DNA from: Hahella sp. HN01
Lineage (GTDB): Bacteria; Pseudomonadota; Gammaproteobacteria; Pseudomonadales; Oleiphilaceae
Assembly: GCF_018986435.1 (NCBI RefSeq)
Contig: NZ_JAHMIN010000001.1
Coordinates: forward strand, 384,451 to 448,450
Direction: 5' to 3'
Length of the DNA stretch: 64,000 nt
The position numbers and the translations under genes were made by a program. This document shows, one piece after another, positions 16,242 through 24,241 of the stretch. Positions within the stretch are counted from its first letter, which is position 1, and every line of letters starts with the position of its first letter. The notes below the pieces were generated by a model. The model did no database searches, was not told the DNA's origin, and saw nothing but the letters and a program-made list of their open reading frames with translations.

Positions 16242-16952
16242 ATGCAACTCGACGCCGCCGCAATCCGCGCCCGCCTGCAACGTCTCGGCAATGAAACAAT
16301 TGCCGCGCACTCCCTGCGCTTTTTCAAAACCGGGCCGGGAGAATATGGCGCTGGCGACCAGTTTCTGGGCATCAGAATGCCGACCTTACGCAAGCTGGCG
16401 TCCGAATTGCGCGGCGTCAGTTTGACGGAAACATTGCATACACTGCAGTCCCCTTATCATGAAGAGCGTATGCTCGCCCTACTGCTACTGGTAGCGCAGT
16501 TTCAGAAAGGCGGGCCTGAACAGAAGCAGGCGGTGTACGAGGCTTATTTGGCCCAAACCCGATTCATCAACAACTGGGATCTGGTAGATTGCTCCGCCCG
16601 CTTTATCGTCGGGCCTTACCTTGAAGATAAAGATCGCCGCCAGCTCTATACGCTGGCTGCGTCATCCGATTTGTGGGAACGACGCATCGCCGTGCTGGCC
16701 ACTTACCACTACATCACCCGCCATGATTTCACGGACATTCTGCAACTCGCGGAAATCCTGCTACAGGACAGCGAAGACCTGATCCAGAAAGCCGTCGGCT
16801 GGATGCTGCGGGAAGTGGGCAACCGGGATAAAGCATCGGAGGAAACCTTCCTGCTCAAACACTATCGCAATATGCCTCGCACCATGTTGCGCTACGCCAT
16901 TGAGAAATTTTCAACGGAGGAGAGAAAGCAATATCTCCAGGGGTTGCGCTAA
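16242..16952 (+). CDS. DNA alkylation repair enzyme, AlkD-like
   Basis: The 236-residue protein consists of HEAT-like helical repeats typical of AlkD DNA glycosylases. FLGIRMPTLRKLASELRG is the usual first conserved block and NNWDLVDCSARFIVG holds the tryptophan and aspartate used in base excision; RRIAVLATYHYI and KAVGWMLREVG are later blocks. AlkD removes positively charged alkylated purines from DNA without flipping the base. It sits downstream of the GNAT gene. The conserved residues are all present, so it is probably active. Confidence 0.88.
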   Translation: MQLDAAAIRARLQRLGNETIAAHSLRFFKTGPGEYGAGDQFLGIRMPTLRKLASELRGVSLTETLHTLQSPYHEERMLALLLLVAQFQKGGPEQKQAVYEAYLAQTRFINNWDLVDCSARFIVGPYLEDKDRRQLYTLAASSDLWERRIAVLATYHYITRHDFTDILQLAEILLQDSEDLIQKAVGWMLREVGNRDKASEETFLLKHYRNMPRTMLRYAIEKFSTEERKQYLQGLR

Positions 16953-17058
16953 CCCTCGGACGTTAAGCCCACTGGGTGAACCAGGCAACTCCGCGAAGCC
17001 CGGCGCGATATGCCCGTAAGCCGCAAGTTGCGACCAGCAGTAACTACTAAGGAACAGT

Positions 17059-17553
17059 ATGTACACACGATATTCCAAAATCGCCCTAGTGTGGGCCGCC
17101 GCCTTATTCGCCACTCTGGTGGCCTTCAACAACCTGACGGATTACGGCTCTAACTTCGCCTTCGTCTCCCACGTATTAAGCATGGACACCACCTTCCCAG
17201 ACAATCAGGGCATGTGGCGCGCGCTGACGTCTCCCGTGATTCACCACGGCGCATACGCCCTGATCATCGCGACGGAATCGTTGGTTGCGATTCTGTGCTG
17301 GATAGGTGGCTATCGTCTGCTGCGAAACGTCAGGGACGTCGAGCAGTTCACTCAGGCAAAAGGGCTGGCCATTATGGGGCTGACCCTGGGCGTGATCCTC
17401 TGGTTCACGGGTTTTATCGCCGTTGGCGGGGAATGGTTTTTGATGTGGCAGTCCAAGATCTGGAATGGACAACAAGGCGCGTTCCGCTTCACGGTCATTC
17501 TTGGCGTCACTATGATCTACCTCAATATGCCGGACACAAACGCACAGTCTTGA
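17059..17553 (+). CDS. DUF2165 family membrane protein
   Basis: The 164-residue protein has about four hydrophobic segments (near residues 8-25, 70-90, 105-130 and 140-158) and the typical DUF2165 features: FNNLTDYGSNFAFVSHVLSMD near the start and FIAVGGEWFLMWQSKIWNGQ late. The family has no known function. An AAGGA lies ahead of the ATG. It appears to be a single-gene unit between the AlkD-like gene and a solute-binding protein gene. Confidence 0.85.
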   Translation: MYTRYSKIALVWAAALFATLVAFNNLTDYGSNFAFVSHVLSMDTTFPDNQGMWRALTSPVIHHGAYALIIATESLVAILCWIGGYRLLRNVRDVEQFTQAKGLAIMGLTLGVILWFTGFIAVGGEWFLMWQSKIWNGQQGAFRFTVILGVTMIYLNMPDTNAQS

Positions 17554-17646
17554 GTCTGCGGATTTTGCAGCGCTCCCCTTTCTTTGCTATACCTTGAGCA
17601 GGGTTTCGGCGAGCGCTGACTACACACTTTTTTTTGGGACCCAAGC

Positions 17647-18435
17647 ATGTCACCACCCAAGCAACGCCCGCGTTTTCTGACGCTGCTCCTGCTTTTGCTA
17701 CTGAGTTTTTCCGCAATGGCGGATCACGATGTCGTCTTCTATCTGGAGGATGAGCCCATCTATACCAGCAAATCAGTGCAATCTCCCGGCTTTCTAATGG
17801 AAGTAGTGGGAGAAATGAACAAGACGATGAAATTGAAGGTGAGCGCTAACTTCCTGCCATGGAACCGGGCTCAGTATATGGCGATTAAAACCCCCAACGC
17901 CGTTATTTTTCCACTCAGCCGCACCCAGGAAAGAGAGCCCAAGTACACCTGGATCTGCAAAGTGTTCGATGTCCCCGTCATGTTCATCACCAAGGAAGGA
18001 CGTCCGCCCATCAACGACTTCCATACCGCCCGCGAAATGCGGGGAATCGGCGTCATCATCGGCACGCCACAGGAAGAGATGCTCAAACAAGAGGATGTGC
18101 CTTACATCGCGCTTACCGGCAAGCAGTTGTATGAGGCTTTGGCCGAAGATCAGGTCAAAGCCATCTACACCGCCAAACCTGAGGCCATTCTGGGCTGGAA
18201 ACAGGGAGAGTATTCGCAGAGCCTGCAATATGGGCGACCGCTGCAGACGCTGCCCCTATGGATAGCCGCCAGCAAGTCGTCGCCGAATGTTAAAGTACAG
18301 GAATGGAACGATGCGCTTGAGCAGCTTAAAACCTCGGGCATATTCGACAAGCTGCGAAAGAAGTACTTCGGCGACGACCCGAAACTGTTCAATGCGGCTC
18401 AGGGCGCGGGGGCGTCATCGCCACCCAGCAACTGA
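17647..18435 (+). CDS. Periplasmic solute-binding protein, family 3 (orphan)
   Basis: This 262-residue protein has a signal peptide ending near SAMADH (residue 27) and a family 3 solute-binding plan: VVFYLEDEPIYTSKSVQSPGFL, then FLPWNRAQYMAIKTPNAVIFPL and a C-terminal DALEQLKTSGIFDKLRKKYF. The FLPWxRAQ block links it to a group of small-molecule binders common in marine gammaproteobacteria. No transport genes adjoin it. Its last 37 bases overlap the end of the convergent pspF gene, so the transcription ends are intertwined. Confidence 0.85.
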   Translation: MSPPKQRPRFLTLLLLLLLSFSAMADHDVVFYLEDEPIYTSKSVQSPGFLMEVVGEMNKTMKLKVSANFLPWNRAQYMAIKTPNAVIFPLSRTQEREPKYTWICKVFDVPVMFITKEGRPPINDFHTAREMRGIGVIIGTPQEEMLKQEDVPYIALTGKQLYEALAEDQVKAIYTAKPEAILGWKQGEYSQSLQYGRPLQTLPLWIAASKSSPNVKVQEWNDALEQLKTSGIFDKLRKKYFGDDPKLFNAAQGAGASSPPSN

Positions 18436-19454
18436 GGATACTTGCGCAACGCGGCGCGCAGTTGATGATAAGTCAGCCCCAGCGCGTCCGCGGCCCGCTT
18501 CTGGTGAAACTGATTGGCGGCGAGCGCTTCGGCGATCAGGCGCTGCTCGAACTGCGCCATACGACTGCGCAAATCCAGGTCCTCAGCCTCTTCTGTTGTT
18601 TCCCGCTCAGTCTGCACGGCGGCTATTGGCTCAGCCGCTTGCGGGACGTCTTCGATAGACGCAGTGGCTGACGGTCGCCAAGGACTCCCAAAGGGATCGA
18701 TAACCACTTCCGTTAACATTTGTTCCTGGGCGCCATGTCGATAGACACTGCGCTCGACAACGTTTTTCAGCTCACGCACATTGCCCGGCCAGTGGTAATT
18801 CATCAATTGAGTCATGGCTTGGGGAGCGAAACCCGCGAACCAGTCATACCCCAGCTCAATACTCATTTTCAGCGCGAAGTGCTCAGCCAGCTCACGAATA
18901 TCGTCTTTGCGAAAACGGAGCGGCGGCAGGCTGATGACATCGAAGGCGAGCCGGTCCAATAAGTCGCCACGGAAGCGACCGTCCTGCGCCATAGTGGGCA
19001 AGTCCGCATTGGTCGCGGCGATGACTCTGACATCCACCTGCAGCGTCTTGTTACCGCCAAGGCGCTCAAAGCGGCCATATTCAATCACCCGCAACAGCTT
19101 TTCCTGCACCTGCATGGAGGCGGTCGCCAGCTCGTCCAAAAACAGCGTGCCGCCATCCGCCCTTTCGAACAGCCCCGCCCTGCCCCGCGTAGCTCCTGTA
19201 AAGGCGCCCGCTTCATGACCAAACAGTTCAGACTCCAACAGCGACTCGCTCATCGCGGCGCAATTCACTTGCAGATAAGGCTGCTCCCAACGGGAAGAGA
19301 GGTAATGCAGACGCTCCGCAATCAATTCCTTCCCCGTTCCTCGTTCACCGATCACCAACACAGGCCGGTTCAGCGGCGCCACCTGAGACACCTGCTGCAG
19401 CACGCGATGCAACTCTTCCGAGCCGCCAATCAATGTTTGTCGCCGACCATCCAT
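18399..19454 (-). CDS. pspF: Phage shock operon activator PspF
   Basis: PspF is a sigma-54-dependent enhancer-binding ATPase without a receiver domain. The 351-residue protein begins straight in the AAA+ domain and has Walker A GERGTGKE, the sigma-54 contact loop GAFTGATRG and Walker B GGTLFLDELAT. A C-terminal Fis-type helix-turn-helix (FHQKRAADALGLTYHQLRAAL) binds the upstream activating sequence. It is divergent from pspABC with a sigma-54 promoter between them, as in enterobacteria, where PspA inhibits PspF until membrane stress. The Pro/Glu-rich stretch before the DNA-binding helix is longer than usual. Confidence 0.95.
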   Translation of the reverse strand: MDGRRQTLIGGSEELHRVLQQVSQVAPLNRPVLVIGERGTGKELIAERLHYLSSRWEQPYLQVNCAAMSESLLESELFGHEAGAFTGATRGRAGLFERADGGTLFLDELATASMQVQEKLLRVIEYGRFERLGGNKTLQVDVRVIAATNADLPTMAQDGRFRGDLLDRLAFDVISLPPLRFRKDDIRELAEHFALKMSIELGYDWFAGFAPQAMTQLMNYHWPGNVRELKNVVERSVYRHGAQEQMLTEVVIDPFGSPWRPSATASIEDVPQAAEPIAAVQTERETTEEAEDLDLRSRMAQFEQRLIAEALAANQFHQKRAADALGLTYHQLRAALRKYPQLLGGDDAPAP

Positions 19455-19578
19455 AAAAAACCATTTATTAGCTAATTAAGCTAAAAATAAGTCACTCAAG
19501 CCATTAAAGACAACTCACAAATACGAAAATATCGCCACGAAACCAAATAAAACAAGTATTTTCAGCGACTTACAGAAA

Positions 19579-19595
19579 TTGGCACAAGACTCGCT
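19579..19595 (+). promoter_or_regulatory. Sigma-54 promoter of pspABC
   Basis: TTGGCAC at 19579-19585 and TCGCT at 19591-19595 have GG and GC dinucleotides exactly ten bases apart, the invariant -24/-12 spacing of sigma-54 promoters. The -12 part departs from TTGCA by two bases. Transcription would start near 19607, about 75 bases before pspA. The 125 bases between it and pspF would hold the PspF-binding sites. Confidence 0.8.
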
Positions 19596-19682
19596 ATGGC
19601 TTAAGCAACGTTACAACCGGCCTCAAAAGCCAAGACGCGCTTATAGAGAGTGCGCAGGCGACACAGCAAAGGAGATTGATTT

Positions 19683-20360
19683 ATGGGTATTTTCTCTCGT
19701 TTCGGCGACATCATTAATGCAAACCTGACCGCTCTGCTCGATCGCGCGGAAGATCCCGCCAAGATGATTCGCATGATGATTCAGGAAATGGAGGAAACGC
19801 TGATCGAAGTCCGCACTACCTCCGCCCGGGTCATTGCCGACCGTAAAGAACTGGAGCGGCGCATGGACTACCTGCGTCAGGAATCCGAAAACTGGGAAGG
19901 CAAAGCCCGCCTGGCCCTGAGTAAAAACCGCGAAGATCTTGCCCGCGCCGCCCTGGCGGAAAAAAGCGCCATTGAAGAAAACCTGCAGATCGCCGGCAAA
20001 GAATTGAAAGCGATCGAGGAACAACTCGAAGTGCTGCACGAAGAAATCGCCCAACTGCAGCAGAAACTGGACGACGCTAAAGCCAAGCAGAAATCTCTGG
20101 TGGTGCGCGAACAAACCGCCCGCTCCCGCATGGATATCCGTCGCTCCAGCAATCGGGATAAACTAGAAGAGGCCTTCAACAAATTTGAGGCCTACGAGCG
20201 CAAAATGGATGACCTGGAAGCCCAGGTGGAATCCTATGATCTCGGCCGCACCGGCTCTCTGATGGATGAGTTTTCCGAGCTGGAGCGCAACGATAAGGTT
20301 GAGCAGGCGCTTGCCGAATTGAAGGCGCGCATGGATGCCGATAACGGGAGTAAAAACTAA
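19683..20360 (+). CDS. pspA: Phage shock protein A
   Basis: PspA is a peripheral membrane protein of the ESCRT-III/IM30 family that maintains the inner membrane and inhibits PspF. The 225-residue protein has the usual start MGIFSRFGDIINANLTALLDRAEDPAKMIRMMIQEMEE and then a nearly uninterrupted coiled coil (about residues 30-220). Length and start match the family. AAGGAG precedes the ATG. It is the first gene of pspABC; its stop overlaps the pspB start. Confidence 0.96.
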   Translation: MGIFSRFGDIINANLTALLDRAEDPAKMIRMMIQEMEETLIEVRTTSARVIADRKELERRMDYLRQESENWEGKARLALSKNREDLARAALAEKSAIEENLQIAGKELKAIEEQLEVLHEEIAQLQQKLDDAKAKQKSLVVREQTARSRMDIRRSSNRDKLEEAFNKFEAYERKMDDLEAQVESYDLGRTGSLMDEFSELERNDKVEQALAELKARMDADNGSKN

Positions 20361-20623
20361 TGTCGTCCATCATGGTTTTCTTTTTCGTGCCGACGGTGAT
20401 CTTCCTCAGTCTGGTCGCCCCGATCTGGCTGATCCTGCATTACCGCACCAAGAGCAAGATTCGCCGCAGCCTGTCCGAGGATGAGCGCGACTTGCTGGAA
20501 AGCGCGTTAAAAACGGCGGAGCGCCTGGAGCAGCGCATCAACGCGCTGGAAACGATTTTAGATGCGGATCATGGCGGCTGGCGCACCTACGACAACCGTC
20601 ATGATCGTCCGCAGCACCATTAA
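20360..20623 (+). CDS. pspB: Phage shock protein B
   Basis: PspB is a small inner-membrane protein that, with PspC, relays membrane stress and removes PspA from PspF. The 87-residue product has one N-terminal membrane helix (about residues 5-26, FFFVPTVIFLSLVAPIWLIL) followed by a leucine-zipper-like helix (RRSLSEDERDLLESALKTAERLEQRINALETIL), as in the family. Its start overlaps the pspA stop by one base, so translation is coupled. Confidence 0.93.
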   Translation: MSSIMVFFFVPTVIFLSLVAPIWLILHYRTKSKIRRSLSEDERDLLESALKTAERLEQRINALETILDADHGGWRTYDNRHDRPQHH

Positions 20624-20633
20624 GGAGTCCACC

Positions 20634-21023
20634 ATGAGCGAAGCCAACAAGCAAAACGGCTATAACCGCAATCTGTATCGCGACCCTGACGCAGGCTGGA
20701 TCGCCGGCGTCTGCGCCGGTCTGGCGGAGAGCTACGGACAGCCGGTATGGCTGGCGCGCATCGTGATGCTGTCGGTGTTTATTTTCAGCGGCAGCCTCGG
20801 CGTGCTGCTCTACATCGCCGGCGTCATCCTGCTGGCCAAACGCCCGCGCGACAGCTACACGCCAAGCCAGGGACGTCCGTTATTTGATTATGGCGAAAGC
20901 GCCTCAGATCGCGCCCGGCAGCTCAAAGAGCGTATGCGCGCACTGGAAATGCGTTTGCAGTCCATGGAGCGTTATGTCACGTCCAACCGCTTTAACGTTA
21001 ACAAGGAGTTCAAAAACCTTTAG
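20634..21023 (+). CDS. pspC: Phage shock protein C
   Basis: PspC is an inner-membrane stress sensor. The 129-residue protein contains the PspC domain: RDPDAGWIAGVCAGLAESYG followed by two hydrophobic stretches (LARIVMLSVFIFSGSLGVLLYIAGVILLA), then a cytoplasmic helical tail with MRALEMRLQSMERYVTSNRFNVNKEF, the usual C-terminus. The ATG at 20634 is preceded by AAGGAG; an in-frame earlier start inside pspB adds nothing conserved and was not used. PspD or PspE genes are absent. Confidence 0.94.
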   Translation: MSEANKQNGYNRNLYRDPDAGWIAGVCAGLAESYGQPVWLARIVMLSVFIFSGSLGVLLYIAGVILLAKRPRDSYTPSQGRPLFDYGESASDRARQLKERMRALEMRLQSMERYVTSNRFNVNKEFKNL

Positions 21024-21079
21024 CGCGGCGGCGATAGTACGGAAGGTTAAGAAGGACTCATGAGGTCCGGAGAGAATCA

Positions 21080-21105
21080 ACGGGGCGCAGCGGACGCCCC
21101 GTTTT
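21080..21105 (+). terminator. Intrinsic terminator of the psp operon
   Basis: An 8-bp stem (ACGGGGCG with CGCCCCGT) around a 7-base loop is followed by a short T run at 21102-21105. It stands 57 bases after the pspC stop and in front of the convergent phnA-like gene. Confidence 0.7.
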
Positions 21106-21118
21106 CATAGGCGTCGGC

Positions 21119-21700
21119 TTATTTGGATTTCTTGACGTATTTGGTAAGAATCACGATCTGCTGGCCGTTGACCCGGCCTTCGATATGCTCAGGATTGTCC
21201 GCCACCAGTGAGATGCCGCGTACGGCAGTACCGCGCTTGGCGGTGAAGTTGGCGCCTTTCACGTCCAGATCTTTGATCAATGTGACCGTATCTCCCGCTT
21301 CCAGCACAGCGCCATTGCTGTCCAAGTGACGCACAGCCTCTTCCTTTGCTTCGCCCTCACCCGTCGCCTTCGCCCACGTCAGCGTGTCGTCATCCAGATA
21401 CAGCATGTCGCTCAAATCCTGAGCCCAAGGCTCCGCGCTCAAACGCTTTAGCATGCGCCAGGCCATTACCTGCACAGCGGGGATCTGGCTCCACATGCTG
21501 TCGTTCAGGCAACGCCAGTAATTAACTTCCAGCGTGTCCGGGTCATCCATCTGCCCCTGACAAACCGCACAAGCCAGAATGCATTGGTCGGCGGAACCGT
21601 CAGAAGTCGGCGGCACCGCATAGACTCCGAGATTATCCGCCGCGCCGCAAAGTTCGCATTTTGATTCGCTGCGCGCATGCAATGTCTGTTCTGTACTCAT
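21119..21700 (-). CDS. phnA: PhnA/YjdM-like zinc-ribbon protein
   Basis: This 193-residue protein has an N-terminal zinc ribbon (CELCG near residue 16 and CAVC near residue 45) and a C-terminal SH3-like PhnA domain: SNGAVLEAGDTVTLIKDLDVKGANFTAKRGTAVRGI and QQIVILTKYVKK. It belongs to the PhnA (YjdM) family; despite its name the family has no proven role in phosphonate use and many genomes carry it alone. This copy is longer than the about 110-residue E. coli protein because of a central helical part. The gene is monocistronic. Confidence 0.88.
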   Translation of the reverse strand: MSTEQTLHARSESKCELCGAADNLGVYAVPPTSDGSADQCILACAVCQGQMDDPDTLEVNYWRCLNDSMWSQIPAVQVMAWRMLKRLSAEPWAQDLSDMLYLDDDTLTWAKATGEGEAKEEAVRHLDSNGAVLEAGDTVTLIKDLDVKGANFTAKRGTAVRGISLVADNPEHIEGRVNGQQIVILTKYVKKSK

Positions 21701-21935
21701 ACCTTATCACTCACATCTGAATTTAAATCCGGGACCAGCGCCAAGCGCCGACAAGGGGCGCAAAGATAGCAGATTGAAAGCGCATTTTGACACCGATTTA
21801 ATAAGGATAAACGCAATCCAGATCAATAAACGCAGCCAAAATCGGTCAAAAAGCTTTCCTGCATCCGAAGCCTCCCTATAATGCCCACTCAAACAAGGCC
21901 GACCAAGGATCTGGCCCGCGATCAGAGGATATTAC

Positions 21936-22262
21936 ATGCGCCCACAATACAAAGCCGCCGCCACATTTCTCACCACTTTGCTACTGACGGGCTGCGACAG
22001 CCTGATCGGTTTGGCTGGAGAAAAGCTGCAGAAAACACACCTTATAGATACCTGCGGCGAAGACGACCCCGCCTGCATCTCCGCCGTGGAAGCTCAGTTC
22101 GACGCCTGTCATACCAAACATAAAGAACACTGGAACGCTTTCATGAAAGCAACAAACGAAAAAGAAGAAGACCTCCACCTGGAGCGCTACTCGCAAGGCT
22201 TATACGATTGCATCGTTGACGAAAACGGCGATCCTTATTTTTATTATGATCCTGATGCTTGA
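21936..22262 (+). CDS. Small lipoprotein of unknown function
   Basis: The 108-residue product has a lipoprotein signal peptide with the lipobox LLTGC (Cys at about residue 20). The mature part contains four more cysteines (CGEDDPAC, DACH, YDC), suggesting two disulfides, and an acidic C-terminus. No family is recognised. GGAT lies close upstream of the ATG. It seems to be a stand-alone gene. Confidence 0.75.
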   Translation: MRPQYKAAATFLTTLLLTGCDSLIGLAGEKLQKTHLIDTCGEDDPACISAVEAQFDACHTKHKEHWNAFMKATNEKEEDLHLERYSQGLYDCIVDENGDPYFYYDPDA

Positions 22263-22272
22263 TAGATCCGCG

Positions 22273-23007
22273 TCACTCTTCATCACGGTAGTTATTTCTA
22301 ACTTCATCGAAATGAATTTTGTCTAGACTTTCAAGCAAGCTTAGCCATAGATTCTTATCGCTATCACGATTCCACCAGCCTGTTTGTGTATCTGCGCTCT
22401 TTCTCTTTTTGTATAGGGCGTACATCCCTAAAAGCTCGATTGGAGTATTTCCTTCAAGTCTGAATTCAGAATTACTTCCTTTCCAGGCAAGAGAATCATA
22501 GAACCCTCCATTATTAGGCCGCCCCTCCAAGCTTAAATCCCAGCCTTCTTCCTCCAGAATATTAAGAGCTGCATTATATAAATTCCTGTAGCTGAACAAG
22601 CGCCCTTTTCTTCGTTCATAACTGACTTCATCCCTCGCATTGACGCCAACTAATTCCACTTTTTTACAGTCGCCTTTCATATGACGGCCATCAGATATAA
22701 ACAGGAAGTCTGTACGCTCCTCATTTCTCGAAAAGCTGAAGTTTCCCTTCCCTTTCCCGTATAAATTATCAAACTCCAGTTTACCTATACCCCATAAACA
22801 TAGCGTAATTGTGGTTTCGCTACAGGCTACGCCATATTTCTTATTGTAAGCATCAGGAGGAACTCCCAGAGTCCCGGTTATTTCCAGATAAGGCGCAGAT
22901 TGAACGAAATCAATACGGGAAACATCAAAAGGAGATAACAAACTCAAGTTAGAGTAATAGTTTTTCAAAGACCCTGCTTTATCAATTACTATGCCGTCAA
23001 AACTCAT
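22273..23007 (-). CDS. Hypothetical protein (AT-rich gene)
   Basis: This 244-residue soluble protein has no signal peptide and no family I can name. It has mixed alpha/beta character, with a C-terminal aromatic stretch (WWNRDSDKNLWLSLLESLDKIHFDEV). The coding sequence is visibly richer in A and T than its neighbours, and it forms a pair with the small membrane-protein gene 51 bases upstream. A toxin-immunity or orphan immunity gene is one possibility, supported only by composition and pairing. Confidence 0.65.
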   Translation of the reverse strand: MSFDGIVIDKAGSLKNYYSNLSLLSPFDVSRIDFVQSAPYLEITGTLGVPPDAYNKKYGVACSETTITLCLWGIGKLEFDNLYGKGKGNFSFSRNEERTDFLFISDGRHMKGDCKKVELVGVNARDEVSYERRKGRLFSYRNLYNAALNILEEEGWDLSLEGRPNNGGFYDSLAWKGSNSEFRLEGNTPIELLGMYALYKKRKSADTQTGWWNRDSDKNLWLSLLESLDKIHFDEVRNNYRDEE

Positions 23008-23058
23008 AACATAATCCCTAAAAATCCAATACCCCCAAACATTAAAGCACTGGTCGGT

Positions 23059-23517
23059 TTATTCCCGCCTTTTATCTCCCATCTCAACCACCTCCCGATA
23101 GGCATTCATAAAAGTAAAACAGACAAACATAAAAATCCCTACATAGACTTCAACACTTCCATCTATATATGCGCGATAAAGCATAGCGCCGACAAATACG
23201 TACATCACAACCAGCATAAGACGCCCAAACGCCAAGTAGGCGGCGTAGGCCTTAAATGGTAAGCGTTGTTTCAGGAACTGATCCGCTTTGTTGAGGCATA
23301 CTCCTACTAGATACAGTGCGGCAAGCGCGCCAACAATGATTAAGATGACTTTCCAAAAACTCCAGGAGACTAGCCAGGAGAATGACGAAAGCTTCAGTTC
23401 GAGTAAAAGCGGAATGATGAAGCCAAAGAACAGGATCAGGGAAAACACGCTGATGAATACCATCACGGGTATTTTCAGCGCGGAGACTACTTGTCTTCTT
23501 GTATATTTGTCGCTCAT
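23059..23517 (-). CDS. Small multi-helix membrane protein
   Basis: The 152-residue protein has about four hydrophobic segments (near residues 14-38, 43-70, 85-112 and 118-142) and a charged tail, DKRRE. No family is recognised. It is likely cotranscribed with the AT-rich gene that follows, and shares its base composition. The function is unknown. Confidence 0.65.
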   Translation of the reverse strand: MSDKYTRRQVVSALKIPVMVFISVFSLILFFGFIIPLLLELKLSSFSWLVSWSFWKVILIIVGALAALYLVGVCLNKADQFLKQRLPFKAYAAYLAFGRLMLVVMYVFVGAMLYRAYIDGSVEVYVGIFMFVCFTFMNAYREVVEMGDKRRE

Positions 23518-23575
23518 AAAATCCTATTAAAGGCGGACCGAATTCAAACCAGGTAATGTATAGCGACTTCGTGAT

Positions 23576-24118
23576 TTAGAGGCGCATTCCCATCCAGATT
23601 ACGGCTTCCGTGCATTGGCTGATCATGTTGTAGTAGGGTCGATAGAAGATGCATTCCTGCCTGGCTTCCATTCCAGCCTGTTGGTGTTCTTCTTCATCTT
23701 TTACGATCTTGGCTACGGCGTCATAGGCGGCCTGGTCGCCCAGTTTTTCCAGCGCCTGAAGTTGCTCGCGTAAGTGTTTCAGTACAACGGTTTCCACTGC
23801 GGCGGTGCAGGCCAGCACTGAATTTTTGCCCAACAGGCCGGAGATCAGTCCCAGCACAAAACCGCCTACGCCACATAGCCAAAGGCTGGGACAGCGACGA
23901 ATGCCCCTGCGTTTGAGCTCTGCCCCAAAGATGCGGTGATGTTCTTTTTCGTGGACTAAAAATTCTTCCAGAAGCCCCAAATGCTTGGCGCCGGTGAGGC
24001 GTGCGACGGCAATCTGCGCACGATAGATGTTGATGGCTCCGAATTCGCCGGCATGATTAACCTGAAGAATTTTACCCGGCGTATTTCTAGACCCGTCTGC
24101 GACGGAGGTGAGCTCCAT
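23576..24118 (-). CDS. coq7: Coq7 family di-iron protein (demethoxyubiquinone hydroxylase-like)
   Basis: The 180-residue protein is a Coq7/UbiF-type di-iron monooxygenase. All six expected ligands are visible: Glu25 (NHAGEFGA), Glu57 and His60 (HEKEH), Glu109 (AAVET), Glu142 and His145 (EEEH). The hydrophobic stretch between (SLWLCGVGGFVLGLISGLLG) is the membrane-facing part. Coq7 hydroxylates demethoxyubiquinone in ubiquinone synthesis. It is alone here, with no other ubi gene. A second coq7 elsewhere is possible, so its exact role is inferred from the family. Confidence 0.88.
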   Translation of the reverse strand: MELTSVADGSRNTPGKILQVNHAGEFGAINIYRAQIAVARLTGAKHLGLLEEFLVHEKEHHRIFGAELKRRGIRRCPSLWLCGVGGFVLGLISGLLGKNSVLACTAAVETVVLKHLREQLQALEKLGDQAAYDAVAKIVKDEEEHQQAGMEARQECIFYRPYYNMISQCTEAVIWMGMRL

Positions 24119-24189
24119 GATTGACTGCTACTTCTGATTACGACCATTGACCCGCACACAATATCCGCAGCCTGGATATTAAACAAGCA

Positions 24190-24210
24190 AAGGCGCCGTT
24201 TAGGCGCCTT
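24190..24210 (-). terminator. Intrinsic terminator after the chitinase gene
   Basis: The stem AAGGCGCC (24190-24197) pairs with GGCGCCTT (24203-24210) around a 5-base loop. Read on the minus strand it is followed by a T-rich run (TTTGCTTGTTT). It lies 31 bases after the chitinase stop. Confidence 0.7.
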
Positions 24211-24241
24211 CTGAGTCACACTGATCTATTCAGACTGACGG

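Noticed and set aside
20562-20633. Upstream extension of pspC
   Set aside because: Overlaps pspB, lacks conserved residues and a ribosome site, whereas ATG at 20634 has AAGGAG.
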